A stretch of 33,278 nucleotides of DNA from DASZGI01 sp035938995 (GTDB taxonomy: Bacteria; Actinomycetota; Actinomycetes; Streptomycetales; Catenulisporaceae), in the NCBI RefSeq assembly GCF_035938995.1, contig NZ_DASZGI010000379.1, positions 1 to 33,278 on the forward strand. The letters are read 5' to 3'. Below are positions 21,612 through 30,772 of this stretch, in pieces (position 1 is the stretch's first letter; each line of letters opens with the position of its first letter). The notes under the pieces are model-generated. The model saw only the letters and a list, made by a program, of their open reading frames with translations, was not told the DNA's origin and ran no database searches. The position numbers and the translations under genes were made by a program.

Positions 21612-22703
<1,092 letters not shown>

Positions 22704-22753
22704 GGTGACGTGACCAAGCCCGTGACTTGTCTCTGACCGAGGCGGGCAAAGCG

Positions 22754-22785
22754 GCGGCCCCGGGCTCTTTCGAGCCCGGGGCCGC
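22754..22785. terminator. Strong hairpin after msiK
   Basis: A perfect 14-bp stem GCGGCCCCGGGCTC/GAGCCCGGGGCCGC with a TTTC loop lies between the convergent msiK and F420-oxidoreductase genes. Confidence 0.85.
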
Positions 22786-22813
22786 GGCATGTTCGGGGAT
22801 GCGGTGCGATGAG

Positions 22814-23680
22814 TCAGAGATCGGCGACGAGTGAGGCGATCTCGCCGAGCAGGTCGAGGTAGTGCTCGTCGGCGGCGATCGGCGGGCCGCCGATCGCGTG
22901 GGTGATGCCGAGCGCGCGTAGACGCTCCAGGCGCTCGGCGATGCCCTTGGCGGTGGCGTCGGGCGCGATCCGGACAATGACGGTCTTCTCGATCTCGTCG
23001 TAGTCGCGGCCCTCGGCCTCGCAGTGCTCGCGGATGACGTCGAGCTTGTGCGCGACCATCTCGTCGCCGCCGTCGAACAGGTTGCAGGCGTCTGCGTAGC
23101 GCGCGACGAAGCGCAGCGTCTTCTTCTCGCCTCCGCCGCCGATCAGGATCCGCGGGCGGGGGCGGGAAAGCGGCGGCGGGGAGTTCAGCAGCCGCTTGGG
23201 GGAGTAGTGGGCACCCTCGAAGCCGGCGTCCGAGTCGGAGAACATCCCGTCGGCGATCTTCAGCGTCTCCTCGAGCCGTTCGAAGCGCTCCTTGACCGGG
23301 GGAAACGGCACTCCATAGCTCTCGTGCTCGTACTCGAACCAGGCCGCTCCGATGCCGAGGTACGCGCGTCCGCCGGAGAGCACGTCGAGCGTGGTGACGG
23401 TCTTGGCCAGGATCGCGGGGTTGCGGTAGGTGACCCCGGTGACCATGGTGCCGAGGTTGACCTTCTCGGTCGCGGCGGCGAGGAACCCGAGCGCGGTATA
23501 GCCCTCGAGCATCGGCTCCTCGGGGGCACCGTTCCCCCCGATCTGGAAGAAGTGGTCCATGACCCACAGGCTGTACAGACCGCGCGCGTCGGCGCCGCGG
23601 CCGATCCGCAACATGTTGGGCCGGATCGCGGCCGGTCCGCCGGGCCAGTCGAAGCGGGCGATCGTGATTCCGATATGCAC
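22814..23680 (-). CDS. LLM-class F420-dependent oxidoreductase
   Basis: A 288-residue luciferase-like TIM-barrel protein. It shows HIGITIARFDWPGG at the start, ARGLYSLWVMDHFFQIGG, LGTMVTGVTYRNPAILAKTVTTLDVLSGGRAYLGIGAAW and RILIGGGGEKKTLRFVARYADACNLF. It is typical of actinobacterial enzymes that use the deazaflavin F420. The substrate is unknown. GTG 23680 has GGGAG 7 nt upstream. It is the third gene of a minus-strand run cysS, rlmB, this gene, with a 162-bp gap to rlmB. Confidence 0.93.
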   Translation of the reverse strand: MHIGITIARFDWPGGPAAIRPNMLRIGRGADARGLYSLWVMDHFFQIGGNGAPEEPMLEGYTALGFLAAATEKVNLGTMVTGVTYRNPAILAKTVTTLDVLSGGRAYLGIGAAWFEYEHESYGVPFPPVKERFERLEETLKIADGMFSDSDAGFEGAHYSPKRLLNSPPPLSRPRPRILIGGGGEKKTLRFVARYADACNLFDGGDEMVAHKLDVIREHCEAEGRDYDEIEKTVIVRIAPDATAKGIAERLERLRALGITHAIGGPPIAADEHYLDLLGEIASLVADL

Positions 23681-23842
23681 TCTGGACTCCCATGAGGCGC
23701 GTCGGGGGGAGGGAAAGAGGATTCGGAGTCAGCCTACGCTTGTCGGTGACCTGGCGCGGGTGGCAGGGGGCGGGTCGAGGGGGATGAGGGGGAGGGCGAG
23801 CGGAGCTCAGGCGGACGGCTTCCTCGGCGTTGGCCGAGTGCG

Positions 23843-24844
23843 TTAGAGGCGGCTGGAGCGCAGGCGGCGCTGGGCGATCTCGTACAGCGCGATGCTGGTG
23901 GCCACGCCGGCGTTGAGCGACTCGGTGGCGGCCGCGATCGGGATGCGCACGGTCACGTCGCAGGTCTGCTCGACAAGTCGGGACAGGCCCTTGCCCTCCG
24001 AGCCGACGACGAGGACGAGCGGGTCCGCGCCGGCTTCCAGCTCGGACAGGTCGATCGTCCCGCGTGCGCTCAGGCCCGCGACCAGCAGGCCCTGCTTCTT
24101 GTACGACTCCAGCACCCGGGTGAGGTTCACGACCTGCGCGACCGGAAGCCGTGCGGCGGCGCCCGCGGAGGTCTTCCACGCGCCGGCGGTCATACCGGCG
24201 GACCGGCGCTCGGGCACGACCACGCCGTGGGCGCCGAACGCCGCCGCCGAGCGGATGACGGCGCCGAGGTTACGCGGGTCGGTCACGCCGTCGAGGGCGA
24301 CGATCAGGGGCGTCTCAGCGGCGTCGAGTGCCTTCGTGAGCAGGTCGTCGGAGTGGGCGTACTGGTAGGGCGGGATCTGGAGCGCAACGCCCTGGTGGAT
24401 CGCGCCGTCGGTCAGCCGGTCCACCTCGGGCCGCGGCACCTCCAGCAGCGGCACGCCCCGCTGGGTCGCCAGCGTGATCGCCTCGCGCACGCGGTCGTCG
24501 AAGTCGATGTTCTGGGCGACGTAAAGGGTCACCGCCGGAACCCCGGAGCGCAGCGCCTCGACGACCGAGTTGCGGCCCGCGATCAGCTCGGAGATCTGCC
24601 GGTTGGCCTTGTACGGGACCTTCGCCGGGGCCCGCCCGCCGCGCTGGGCCGTTTGTGCGCGCTTGGCCGAGGCGGCCGCATTGCGCGCGGCCGGGTGGCC
24701 GGTGCGGTTCTCCGCGCGCGGCGTCGGGCCTTTGCCCTCCAGCGACTTGCGGCGGTTGCCGCCCGAGCCGAGCTGTGCGCCCTTGCGCTTGGATCCTGGC
24801 TTGTTGCCGCGTCCGCCCAGCCCGCCGCCCTTACCGCCTGCCAT
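23843..24844 (-). CDS. rlmB: 23S rRNA (guanosine-2'-O-)-methyltransferase RlmB, SpoU family
   Basis: A 333-residue SPOUT methyltransferase that 2'-O-methylates a guanosine of 23S rRNA. A basic, Gly-rich N-terminal extension (1-80) is followed by a substrate-binding domain (ISELIAGRNSVVEALRSG) and the knotted catalytic domain with VALDGVTDPRNLGAVIRSAAAFGAHGVVV (motif 1), VLVVGSEGKGLS (motif 2) and IPIAAATESLNAGVATSIALYE (motif 3). The start ATG 24844 has GGAG about 9 nt upstream. It follows cysS by 63 bp, the usual cysS-rlmB pair. Confidence 0.95.
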   Translation of the reverse strand: MAGGKGGGLGGRGNKPGSKRKGAQLGSGGNRRKSLEGKGPTPRAENRTGHPAARNAAASAKRAQTAQRGGRAPAKVPYKANRQISELIAGRNSVVEALRSGVPAVTLYVAQNIDFDDRVREAITLATQRGVPLLEVPRPEVDRLTDGAIHQGVALQIPPYQYAHSDDLLTKALDAAETPLIVALDGVTDPRNLGAVIRSAAAFGAHGVVVPERRSAGMTAGAWKTSAGAAARLPVAQVVNLTRVLESYKKQGLLVAGLSARGTIDLSELEAGADPLVLVVGSEGKGLSRLVEQTCDVTVRIPIAAATESLNAGVATSIALYEIAQRRLRSSRL

Positions 24845-24907
24845 GTCGTCATACTCCGTGATGTCGTGGGTGGGTGGTGAGTGGGGTGGTTGCGGGAAGG
24901 GGAGGGA

Positions 24908-26311
24908 TCAGGCAAGGGTCCAGCGGGGGCCCGCCGGAGTGTCCTCGACCACGACGCCGAGCGCCGCGAGCCGGTCCCGGATGGCGTCGGACGCCGCGTA
25001 GTCCTTGCGCGCGCGCGCCGCCTGCCGCTGCTCGAGTGCCACGCCGATCAGGCTGTCCACGATCGGCCTTAGGTCCTCACCGACGCACGCGCCCGCGCCC
25101 GCGGCCTGGGCCCACGGCTCCGCGAGCGGGTCGAGACCCAGCACGCCGAGCATCGCGCGTACCTCGCCGAGGCGTGCCTTAGCGGTCTCCTTGTCGCCCG
25201 CCGCGAGCGCGGTGTTGCCGGCCCGCACGGTCTGGTGCAGCACGGACACCGCTTGCGGGACGCCCAGGTCGTCGTCCATGGCGGCGGCGAAGTCGTCCGG
25301 CACCGTAGTCGGCTCGGTCGGGCCGGTCAGTTCCGCCGCGCGGGTGAGGAACTGCTCGATCCGGGCGAAGGCGGTCGCCGCCTCCTCGATCGCCGCCTCC
25401 GAATACTCGATCATCGAGCGGTAGTGCGGCGTGCCGAGGTAGTAGCGCAGCACGATCGGCCGGTGCCGCTTGATCACCTCGGTGACCAGCATGAAGTTGC
25501 CGAGCGACTTCGCCATCTTCTCGCCGCTCACGGTCACCCAGGCGTTGTGCATCCAGTAGCGGGCGAACTCGTCGCCGCGCGCCTTCGACTGGGCGATCTC
25601 GTTCTCGTGGTGCGGGAAGATCAGGTCGAGGCCGCCGCCGTGGATGTCGAAGACCCTGCCGAGGTATCGCCGCGCCATCGCCGAGCACTCGAGGTGCCAG
25701 CCAGGGCGCCCCGGTCCCCACGGCGTGTTCCAGTACGGCTCGCCCGGCTTCGCGCCCTTCCACAGGGTGAAGTCGTGCGGGTCGCGCTTGACGTTCTTCG
25801 GGTCCGCGTCGTCGGCGCTCTGCATGTCCGCAATGCGCTGGTTGGACAGCGCGCCGTACGCGGGAAAGCTGCGCACGTCGAAGTACACGTCGCCGCCAGC
25901 CGCGTAGGCGTGGCCGTTGAGGATGAGGTCGTGCATCAGCTCGACCATCTCGGGCACGTGGCCGGTCGCGCGCGGCTCGACGGTCGGCGGCAGGCAGCCG
26001 AGCACGTCGTAGGCGGCGGTGAACGCGCGCTCGTTGGCCTGCGCCACCCGCCAGAACTCGACGCCCCGCTCCTTGGCCTTGACCAGGATCTTGTCGTCGA
26101 TGTCGGTGACGTTGCGGGCGAAGGTGACCTCGAAGCCGCGGTGGGTGAGCCAGCGGCTGAGGATGTCGAAGTTGACCCCGGACCTGACGTGTCCGATGTG
26201 CGGTGGGGCCTGCACGGTGGCGCCACACAGGTAGATCGAGACCTTGCCCGGTTGCACGGGGACAAAGTCGCGCACGCTGCGTGCGGCGGTGTCGTACAGG
26301 CGAACGGTCAC
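24908..26311 (-). CDS. cysS: Cysteinyl-tRNA synthetase
   Basis: A 467-residue class I aminoacyl-tRNA synthetase, normal length. Zinc-site C29 lies in YLCGATVQ, with a second Cys in WHLECSAM and FPHHENE. HIGH (38-41, PPHIGHVRSG) and KMAKS (in SGEKMAKSLGNF) are intact. GTG 26311 is chosen because VTVRLYDT is the family N-terminus; the frame runs open to 26605 without similarity. No Shine-Dalgarno precedes it, and TACCCT lies near, so the mRNA may be leaderless. It is divergent from the exporter gene. In many actinobacteria it directly follows ispF; here it is relocated and inverted relative to ispDF. Confidence 0.96.
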   Translation of the reverse strand: MTVRLYDTAARSVRDFVPVQPGKVSIYLCGATVQAPPHIGHVRSGVNFDILSRWLTHRGFEVTFARNVTDIDDKILVKAKERGVEFWRVAQANERAFTAAYDVLGCLPPTVEPRATGHVPEMVELMHDLILNGHAYAAGGDVYFDVRSFPAYGALSNQRIADMQSADDADPKNVKRDPHDFTLWKGAKPGEPYWNTPWGPGRPGWHLECSAMARRYLGRVFDIHGGGLDLIFPHHENEIAQSKARGDEFARYWMHNAWVTVSGEKMAKSLGNFMLVTEVIKRHRPIVLRYYLGTPHYRSMIEYSEAAIEEAATAFARIEQFLTRAAELTGPTEPTTVPDDFAAAMDDDLGVPQAVSVLHQTVRAGNTALAAGDKETAKARLGEVRAMLGVLGLDPLAEPWAQAAGAGACVGEDLRPIVDSLIGVALEQRQAARARKDYAASDAIRDRLAALGVVVEDTPAGPRWTLA

Positions 26312-26411
26312 GCATACCAGGGTACCGGTTTGGGTAAGTTCAATGTCCCGGGATAGCGGCCCGGTGCCCGCGGTTGCCTGAGCTGGACCTTCGTGAATCA
26401 AGGGGAGACCG

Positions 26412-27704
26412 GTGCGCCAACCCGAGCCCGAGACGGCGGCCGTCTCCCATCCCGGCTCCGCGTTCAAGGGCTTGGCACGGGTCAAGGTGATATTCCTGCT
26501 GGGCGTGCTGTCCGCGTTCGGGCCGCTGTCCATCGACATGTACCTCCCGGCGCTCCCCTCGCTGCAAAGCCATTTCCACGCCACGGCATCACAGGTGCAG
26601 CTCACGTTGACCGCGTGCCTTATCGGCCTTGCGCTCGGTCAGATGCTCGCCGGCCCGCTCTCCGATTCGTTCGGCCGTCGCCGGCCCCTCCTCGTCGGCG
26701 TCAGCGCCTTCGCGCTCGCCTCGTTGCTGTGCGCCGTCGCCCCCTCGATCGCCCTGCTGACGGTGGGCCGCCTCATCCAGGGTATCGCCGGATCCGCCGG
26801 AATTGTGCTCGCTCAGGCGGTGGTACGGGACCTGTACTCCGGCACGGCGATGCTGAAGTTCTTCTCCACCCTCATGCTGGTCAACGGGGCGGCGCCGATC
26901 CTCGCCCCGGTCGTCGGCAGCCAGCTGCTGCGGGTCACCGGCTGGCAGGGGCTCTTCGTCGTGCTTGCCGGGATCGGGGTCGCGCTTTTCATCGGCGTAT
27001 ATGTTGATCTGCCCGAGTCGCTTCCGATCGAGCGGCGGCGCAGCGCGAGCCTCAGCGAGACGACGCGCGCCTTCCGTTCACTGGCCGCTGACCGGCGCTT
27101 CGTCGGCTACGCGCTCGCCGGAGGGCTCGGGTTCGCGGCGATGTTCGCGTACATCTCGGGCTCGCCGTTCGTCGCCGAGCAGGTGTACGGGCTGAGCCCG
27201 CAGGCCTTCTCCGTCTTTTTCGGCGTGAACGCCCTCGGCATCATCCTCATCGGCCAGGTCAACGGGTGGCTCGCGGGGAAGGTGGCGCCGGCCCGCCTGC
27301 TCCAGACCGGGTTGGTGCAATGCGCGGTCGGCGGCGCGGGTCTGATCGCGGTCACCGTGGCGGGGCTCGGCTTCTGGCCGACCGCCGTGTGCCTATGGGT
27401 GGTGGTTGCGTCCATGGGCTTCCTGCTGCCGAGCACGGCCGCGCTCGCGCTCGCTGGACAGGCGGACAACGCGGGGACTGCCTCCGCCTTCATCGGCGTC
27501 GCCCGCTTCCTGCTCGGCGCCCTCGCCGCGCCGTTGACCGGCCCGGGAGCCGGATCGGTGCTCGCCAAGACGCTGCCCATGGCGACCGTGGTGGCGGCGC
27601 TGGGCGTCGCGGCGCTGCTCGTGTACGTCGTACTGGTGCGGCGCGCCCCGGAAGATGCGGCCGAACGGGTTACGGCAGGCGATACCGTCCGTCAGGCAAT
27701 CTGA
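26412..27704 (+). CDS. Bcr/CflA-family multidrug efflux MFS transporter
   Basis: A 430-residue protein with 12 predicted membrane segments. The family N-terminus AFGPLSIDMYLPALPSL is followed by motif A GPLSDSFGRRRPLL between TM2 and TM3 and by RLIQGIAGSAGIVLAQAVVRDLY. This is a proton-coupled drug exporter (DHA1). GTG 26412 has AGGGGAG directly upstream (4-nt spacing). The 3' end overlaps the convergent mutY by 35 bp with no terminator between. Confidence 0.93.
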   Translation: MRQPEPETAAVSHPGSAFKGLARVKVIFLLGVLSAFGPLSIDMYLPALPSLQSHFHATASQVQLTLTACLIGLALGQMLAGPLSDSFGRRRPLLVGVSAFALASLLCAVAPSIALLTVGRLIQGIAGSAGIVLAQAVVRDLYSGTAMLKFFSTLMLVNGAAPILAPVVGSQLLRVTGWQGLFVVLAGIGVALFIGVYVDLPESLPIERRRSASLSETTRAFRSLAADRRFVGYALAGGLGFAAMFAYISGSPFVAEQVYGLSPQAFSVFFGVNALGIILIGQVNGWLAGKVAPARLLQTGLVQCAVGGAGLIAVTVAGLGFWPTAVCLWVVVASMGFLLPSTAALALAGQADNAGTASAFIGVARFLLGALAAPLTGPGAGSVLAKTLPMATVVAALGVAALLVYVVLVRRAPEDAAERVTAGDTVRQAI

Positions 27705-28734
27705 CCGCGAGGCCGTCGGCGATCAGCCCGGCCAGTGCGCGCTCGCGCTGCTCCGCCGGATTCCACGCTGATTCAAACGCGGATTCCGCTACCGGCGCCG
27801 TCGCATGCCTTAGCACGGCGAGCAGGCGCCCTCGGGCCTGCCTATCGGTACCCGCATACGTCTGACCGCGCCGCGGCGGCCCTTCGTACGCGGGTCGGCC
27901 TAAAGCGTTCCAGCGGCAGAGCGCGTTGATGGGGCAGGCCAAGCACTTGGGCGTCTTCGCGGTGCACACCAGCGCGCCTAACTCCATGGAGGCCGCCGCC
28001 CAGCCTGCCGCGTGCTCGGCCGCCTCGGGCAGCACCGCTTCGGCGAGGGCGCGCTCGGCGGCGCTCACCGCGTCGGCCGGGAATTCGGTTCCGGAGAAGG
28101 CCCGCGCGAGGACGCGGCGCACGTTCGTGTCGAGCACCGCCGCTCGCCGCCCGAACGCGAAGGACGCGATCGCGGCGGCCGTGTAATCGCCGACCCCCGG
28201 CAGCTCCTTGAGCTCGGCGTAGTCCGCGGGCACCGCGCCGCCGTGCCGCTCGACGATCGCGGCGGCCGCGCCGTGCAGCCGCAGCGCACGGCGCGGGTAG
28301 CCCAGTCGGCCCCACATGCGCACGGCCTCTCCGGGCTCGTCGGCCGCGAGCGCGCTCGGTGTCGGCCACCGGGTGAGCCAGGCCTCGTATGCGGGCAGCA
28401 CGCGGCTGACGGGGGTCTGCTGGAGCATGAACTCGCTCACCATGACCCCCCACGCACCCGCGTCGGACGCCCGCCACGGCAGATCCCTGCGATGAACCGC
28501 GAACCAGGCGCGGGTCCGCTCGATGACGTCGTCGGCCGCTTCCAGGTCCAGATTCGGGTCCGCATTCCGATCCGGCGCGACGGCCGGTGGCCGGGTCGCG
28601 GCGGCGGCTGCCGATCGCGCGGCGGGCAGGCGCTTCTTCGCGCTCTGAGTTGGGTTGTTCGTCCCCGTTTCGGGCGCGTTCGACGAGATCGGACCGGTCT
28701 CAGACGCGGCGGTGGGGGTGGTTTGAGGAGGCAT
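27670..28734 (-). CDS. mutY: A/G-specific adenine glycosylase
   Basis: A 354-residue base-excision repair enzyme that removes adenine opposite 8-oxoguanine. A low-complexity N-terminal extension (1-65) precedes the catalytic core. The core has DLPWR, SEFMLQQTPVSRVLP with catalytic Glu, the helix-hairpin-helix ELPGVGDYTAAAI, catalytic Asp in AVLDTNVRRVLAR, and the 4Fe-4S ligands C-x6-C-x2-C-x5-C in CTAKTPKCLACPINALC. A short C-terminal region replaces the full NUDIX-like domain, as common in actinobacteria. The start is uncertain: ATG 28734 has GGAGG only 1 nt away, and ATG 28797 is an alternative. A TTGACA lies upstream on the minus strand (28752-28757). Confidence 0.93.
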   Translation of the reverse strand: MPPQTTPTAASETGPISSNAPETGTNNPTQSAKKRLPAARSAAAAATRPPAVAPDRNADPNLDLEAADDVIERTRAWFAVHRRDLPWRASDAGAWGVMVSEFMLQQTPVSRVLPAYEAWLTRWPTPSALAADEPGEAVRMWGRLGYPRRALRLHGAAAAIVERHGGAVPADYAELKELPGVGDYTAAAIASFAFGRRAAVLDTNVRRVLARAFSGTEFPADAVSAAERALAEAVLPEAAEHAAGWAAASMELGALVCTAKTPKCLACPINALCRWNALGRPAYEGPPRRGQTYAGTDRQARGRLLAVLRHATAPVAESAFESAWNPAEQRERALAGLIADGLAVRLPDGRYRLP

Positions 28735-28801
28735 CCCTCCTATGGTCGCATTGTCAACACGCACGCGGAGGCCAATGCGCTGGCGGATGTCGTTCATGAA
28801 A

Positions 28802-28818
28802 TAAAGTGACCTCCCGTG
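28802..28818 (+). promoter_or_regulatory. Candidate -10 for the membrane-anchored protein gene
   Basis: TAAAGT (28802-28807) is 8 nt before GTG 28816 with no plus-strand Shine-Dalgarno, so a leaderless start is likely. Confidence 0.35.
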
Positions 28819-29577
28819 GGATCCTTCCTCCGCCCTGTCGGCCCCCAACCACCCGCGGTGTACTGGCGGCGGCGCATCATCGTGGTCGGGATCCCGTTGG
28901 TGTTGATCGGGCTGCTCGCGTACAGCTGCTCGGGACCCGGCAGCTCGCCGGCCGGCGCGGGGTCACACGCCGCTACGTCGGCATCGCCGAGCGCTGGGAT
29001 AATCACACCGAGCGCCGGGGCGACCGGCTACCCGCCGATAAACTCCTACCCCGTCGTCGGGCCAACGGGCTCGCCGGGCGCGGGTGCGAGCGGCTCCGCC
29101 GGAGCCGGCGGAGCGAACGGCGGCACCGGTGGCAACACCGGCGGCAGTACCGGTGGCGCGGTCACCGGCGTGTCAGGGTCTGGCGGCTGCCTGCTGTCCG
29201 TGACGGTCCAGCTCGACAAGACGGCGCCGAATGGCAGTCCGGTCTACGCGGCGGGTCAGAACCCGACCTTCAGCGTGATACTGCACAACCAGGGCTCGGC
29301 CAACTGCCGCCTCGACGTGTCCGGCAAGGGCGTCGTCGTCACGGTCGCGTCGGTGGACTCCTCGACCCCGGTCTGGACGACCGCCACCTGCGCCGGGCCG
29401 GCCGATCTGCGCGTGCTCGGACCCGGCGACGGTTTCAACGAGCAGGTGAAGTGGAATCGGCAGCAGTCGCAGACCGGCTGCCCGCCCAACCCGCCGACCG
29501 TTGGCGCGGGCGCGTACGCGGTCGCCGCATCGGTCGGTGGGGTCGCCTCGGCCTCGGTGCAGTTCCAGCTTCAGTAA
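28816..29577 (+). CDS. Membrane-anchored extracytoplasmic protein, Gly/Ser-rich stalk
   Basis: A 253-residue protein. A basic WRRR motif precedes one transmembrane segment (about 20-36: IIVVGIPLVLIGLLAY). The outside part has a Ser/Pro/Gly-rich stalk (38-120) with GGTGGNTGGSTGG repeats, then a small beta domain (122-253) with four well-spaced Cys (GGCLLSV, ANCRLDV, ATCAGP, TGCPPN) that could form disulfides. SYSC at residue 37-38 is not a good lipobox. It resembles the membrane protein adjacent to disA in Mycobacterium (Rv3587c as I recall). The function is unknown. It is convergent with disA across a strong hairpin. Confidence 0.8.
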   Translation: MGSFLRPVGPQPPAVYWRRRIIVVGIPLVLIGLLAYSCSGPGSSPAGAGSHAATSASPSAGIITPSAGATGYPPINSYPVVGPTGSPGAGASGSAGAGGANGGTGGNTGGSTGGAVTGVSGSGGCLLSVTVQLDKTAPNGSPVYAAGQNPTFSVILHNQGSANCRLDVSGKGVVVTVASVDSSTPVWTTATCAGPADLRVLGPGDGFNEQVKWNRQQSQTGCPPNPPTVGAGAYAVAASVGGVASASVQFQLQ

Positions 29578-29589
29578 CGCGGCTTCAGC

Positions 29590-29629
29590 GCGATCTACCG
29601 GCCCCGACGAATCGGGGCCGGTAGATCGC
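29590..29629. terminator. Very strong bidirectional hairpin between the membrane protein gene and disA
   Basis: A perfect 18-bp stem (29590-29607 with 29612-29629) with a CGAA tetraloop lies between convergent genes, 16 bp past the disA stop on the minus strand. Confidence 0.9.
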
Positions 29630-29645
29630 AAATCACCTGATCTGA

Positions 29646-30737
29646 TTACACGTAACGCTCAAGAATCGACGACTCGGCCAGCCGGGACAGGCCTTCGCGG
29701 ACCGTCCGGGCGCGGGTCTCACCGACGCCCTCGACCGCCTGGAGGTCGGCGACCGACGCGGCGAGCAGCTTCTGCAGCCCGCCGAAGTGGTCGACCAGCC
29801 GGTCGATGACCGTCCCGGGCAGCCGCGGCACCTTCGCCAGCAGCCGATAGCCGCGAGGCGAGGCGGCGGCGTCCAGGGCCTCGGTACCGCCGGAGAAGCC
29901 GAGCGCCTTGGCGACGGTGACCAGTTCGAGCAGCTCCGGGTGGGTGAGGTCGTCGAGGTCACGCAGCGTGTCGTCGACGGTCCGGCTGCGGCGGATCGCG
30001 CGCTCGGGCAGGTAGTCGCGGGCCACAAGCTGCCGGTCCGGCTCGACCCCGGCGACCAGCTCGTCGAGCTGGAGCTCAAGCAGCCGGCCGTCCACGCCGA
30101 GCTGGACGACGTAGCCCTCGATCTCGACGGCGATCCGGCGCACCATCTCCAGCCGCTGCGCCACCTGGGCGACGTCGCGGACGGTGACCAGGTCTTCGAT
30201 CTCCAGCGCGGACAGCGTCCCGGCGACCTCGTCGAGCCGCAGCTTGTACCGCTCGAGGGTGGCCAGCGCCTGGTTGGCCTTGGACAGGATCGTGCCCGAG
30301 TCCTCCAGAACCGTGCGCTTCTCGTCGTGGTAAAGCGCGATGAGCCGCATCGACTGGCTCACCGAGACCACCGGGAAGCCGGTCTGCCGGTTGACCCGCT
30401 CCGCGGTGCGGTGGCGGGTGCCGGTCTCCGAGGTGGGGATCGCCGGATCCGGGACGAACTGCACGCCCGCGCGCACGATCTTCTGGCACTCGAGGTCGAG
30501 CACCACGCCGCCGTCCATCTTGCACAGCTCGCGCAGCCGGGTCGCGGAGAACTCGACGTCCAGGACGAATCCGCCGGTGCAGATGCTGTCGACGGTCTTG
30601 TCGAAGCCCAGCACGATCAGGGCCCCGGTATTGCCGCGCAGAATCCGCTCGAGGCCGTCGCGCAGCTCCGTGCCGGGGGCCAGCGCGGCTAGGGTCGCGC
30701 GCTGCGTGTGGTCCGCGGCCCGGTCGTGGGCAGCCAT
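29646..30737 (-). CDS. disA: DNA-integrity-scanning diadenylate cyclase DisA
   Basis: A 363-residue c-di-AMP synthase. The N-terminal DAC domain (about 15-150) has RGNTGALIVLGFD, the catalytic segment at 73-81 and GTRHRTAERV with RHR at 108-110. A helical spine precedes the C-terminal helix-hairpin-helix DNA-binding region (RLPGTVIDRLVDHFG, VEGVGETRARTVREGL). Oddity: the normally invariant DGA reads DGG (75-77). Two molecules of ATP are joined unless branched DNA stalls the octamer. ATG 30737 has AGGAG 6 nt upstream. radA lies 35 bp upstream on the same strand, the conserved radA-disA operon. Confidence 0.96.
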   Translation of the reverse strand: MAAHDRAADHTQRATLAALAPGTELRDGLERILRGNTGALIVLGFDKTVDSICTGGFVLDVEFSATRLRELCKMDGGVVLDLECQKIVRAGVQFVPDPAIPTSETGTRHRTAERVNRQTGFPVVSVSQSMRLIALYHDEKRTVLEDSGTILSKANQALATLERYKLRLDEVAGTLSALEIEDLVTVRDVAQVAQRLEMVRRIAVEIEGYVVQLGVDGRLLELQLDELVAGVEPDRQLVARDYLPERAIRRSRTVDDTLRDLDDLTHPELLELVTVAKALGFSGGTEALDAAASPRGYRLLAKVPRLPGTVIDRLVDHFGGLQKLLAASVADLQAVEGVGETRARTVREGLSRLAESSILERYV

Positions 30738-30772
30738 GGCGCTCCTGAGTGGGAAGACGATTGTCACAGAGT

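Noticed and set aside
25235..26356. Plus-strand open frame of about 370 codons over cysS
   Set aside because: It is antisense to an unambiguous synthetase gene with intact HIGH and KMAKS motifs.
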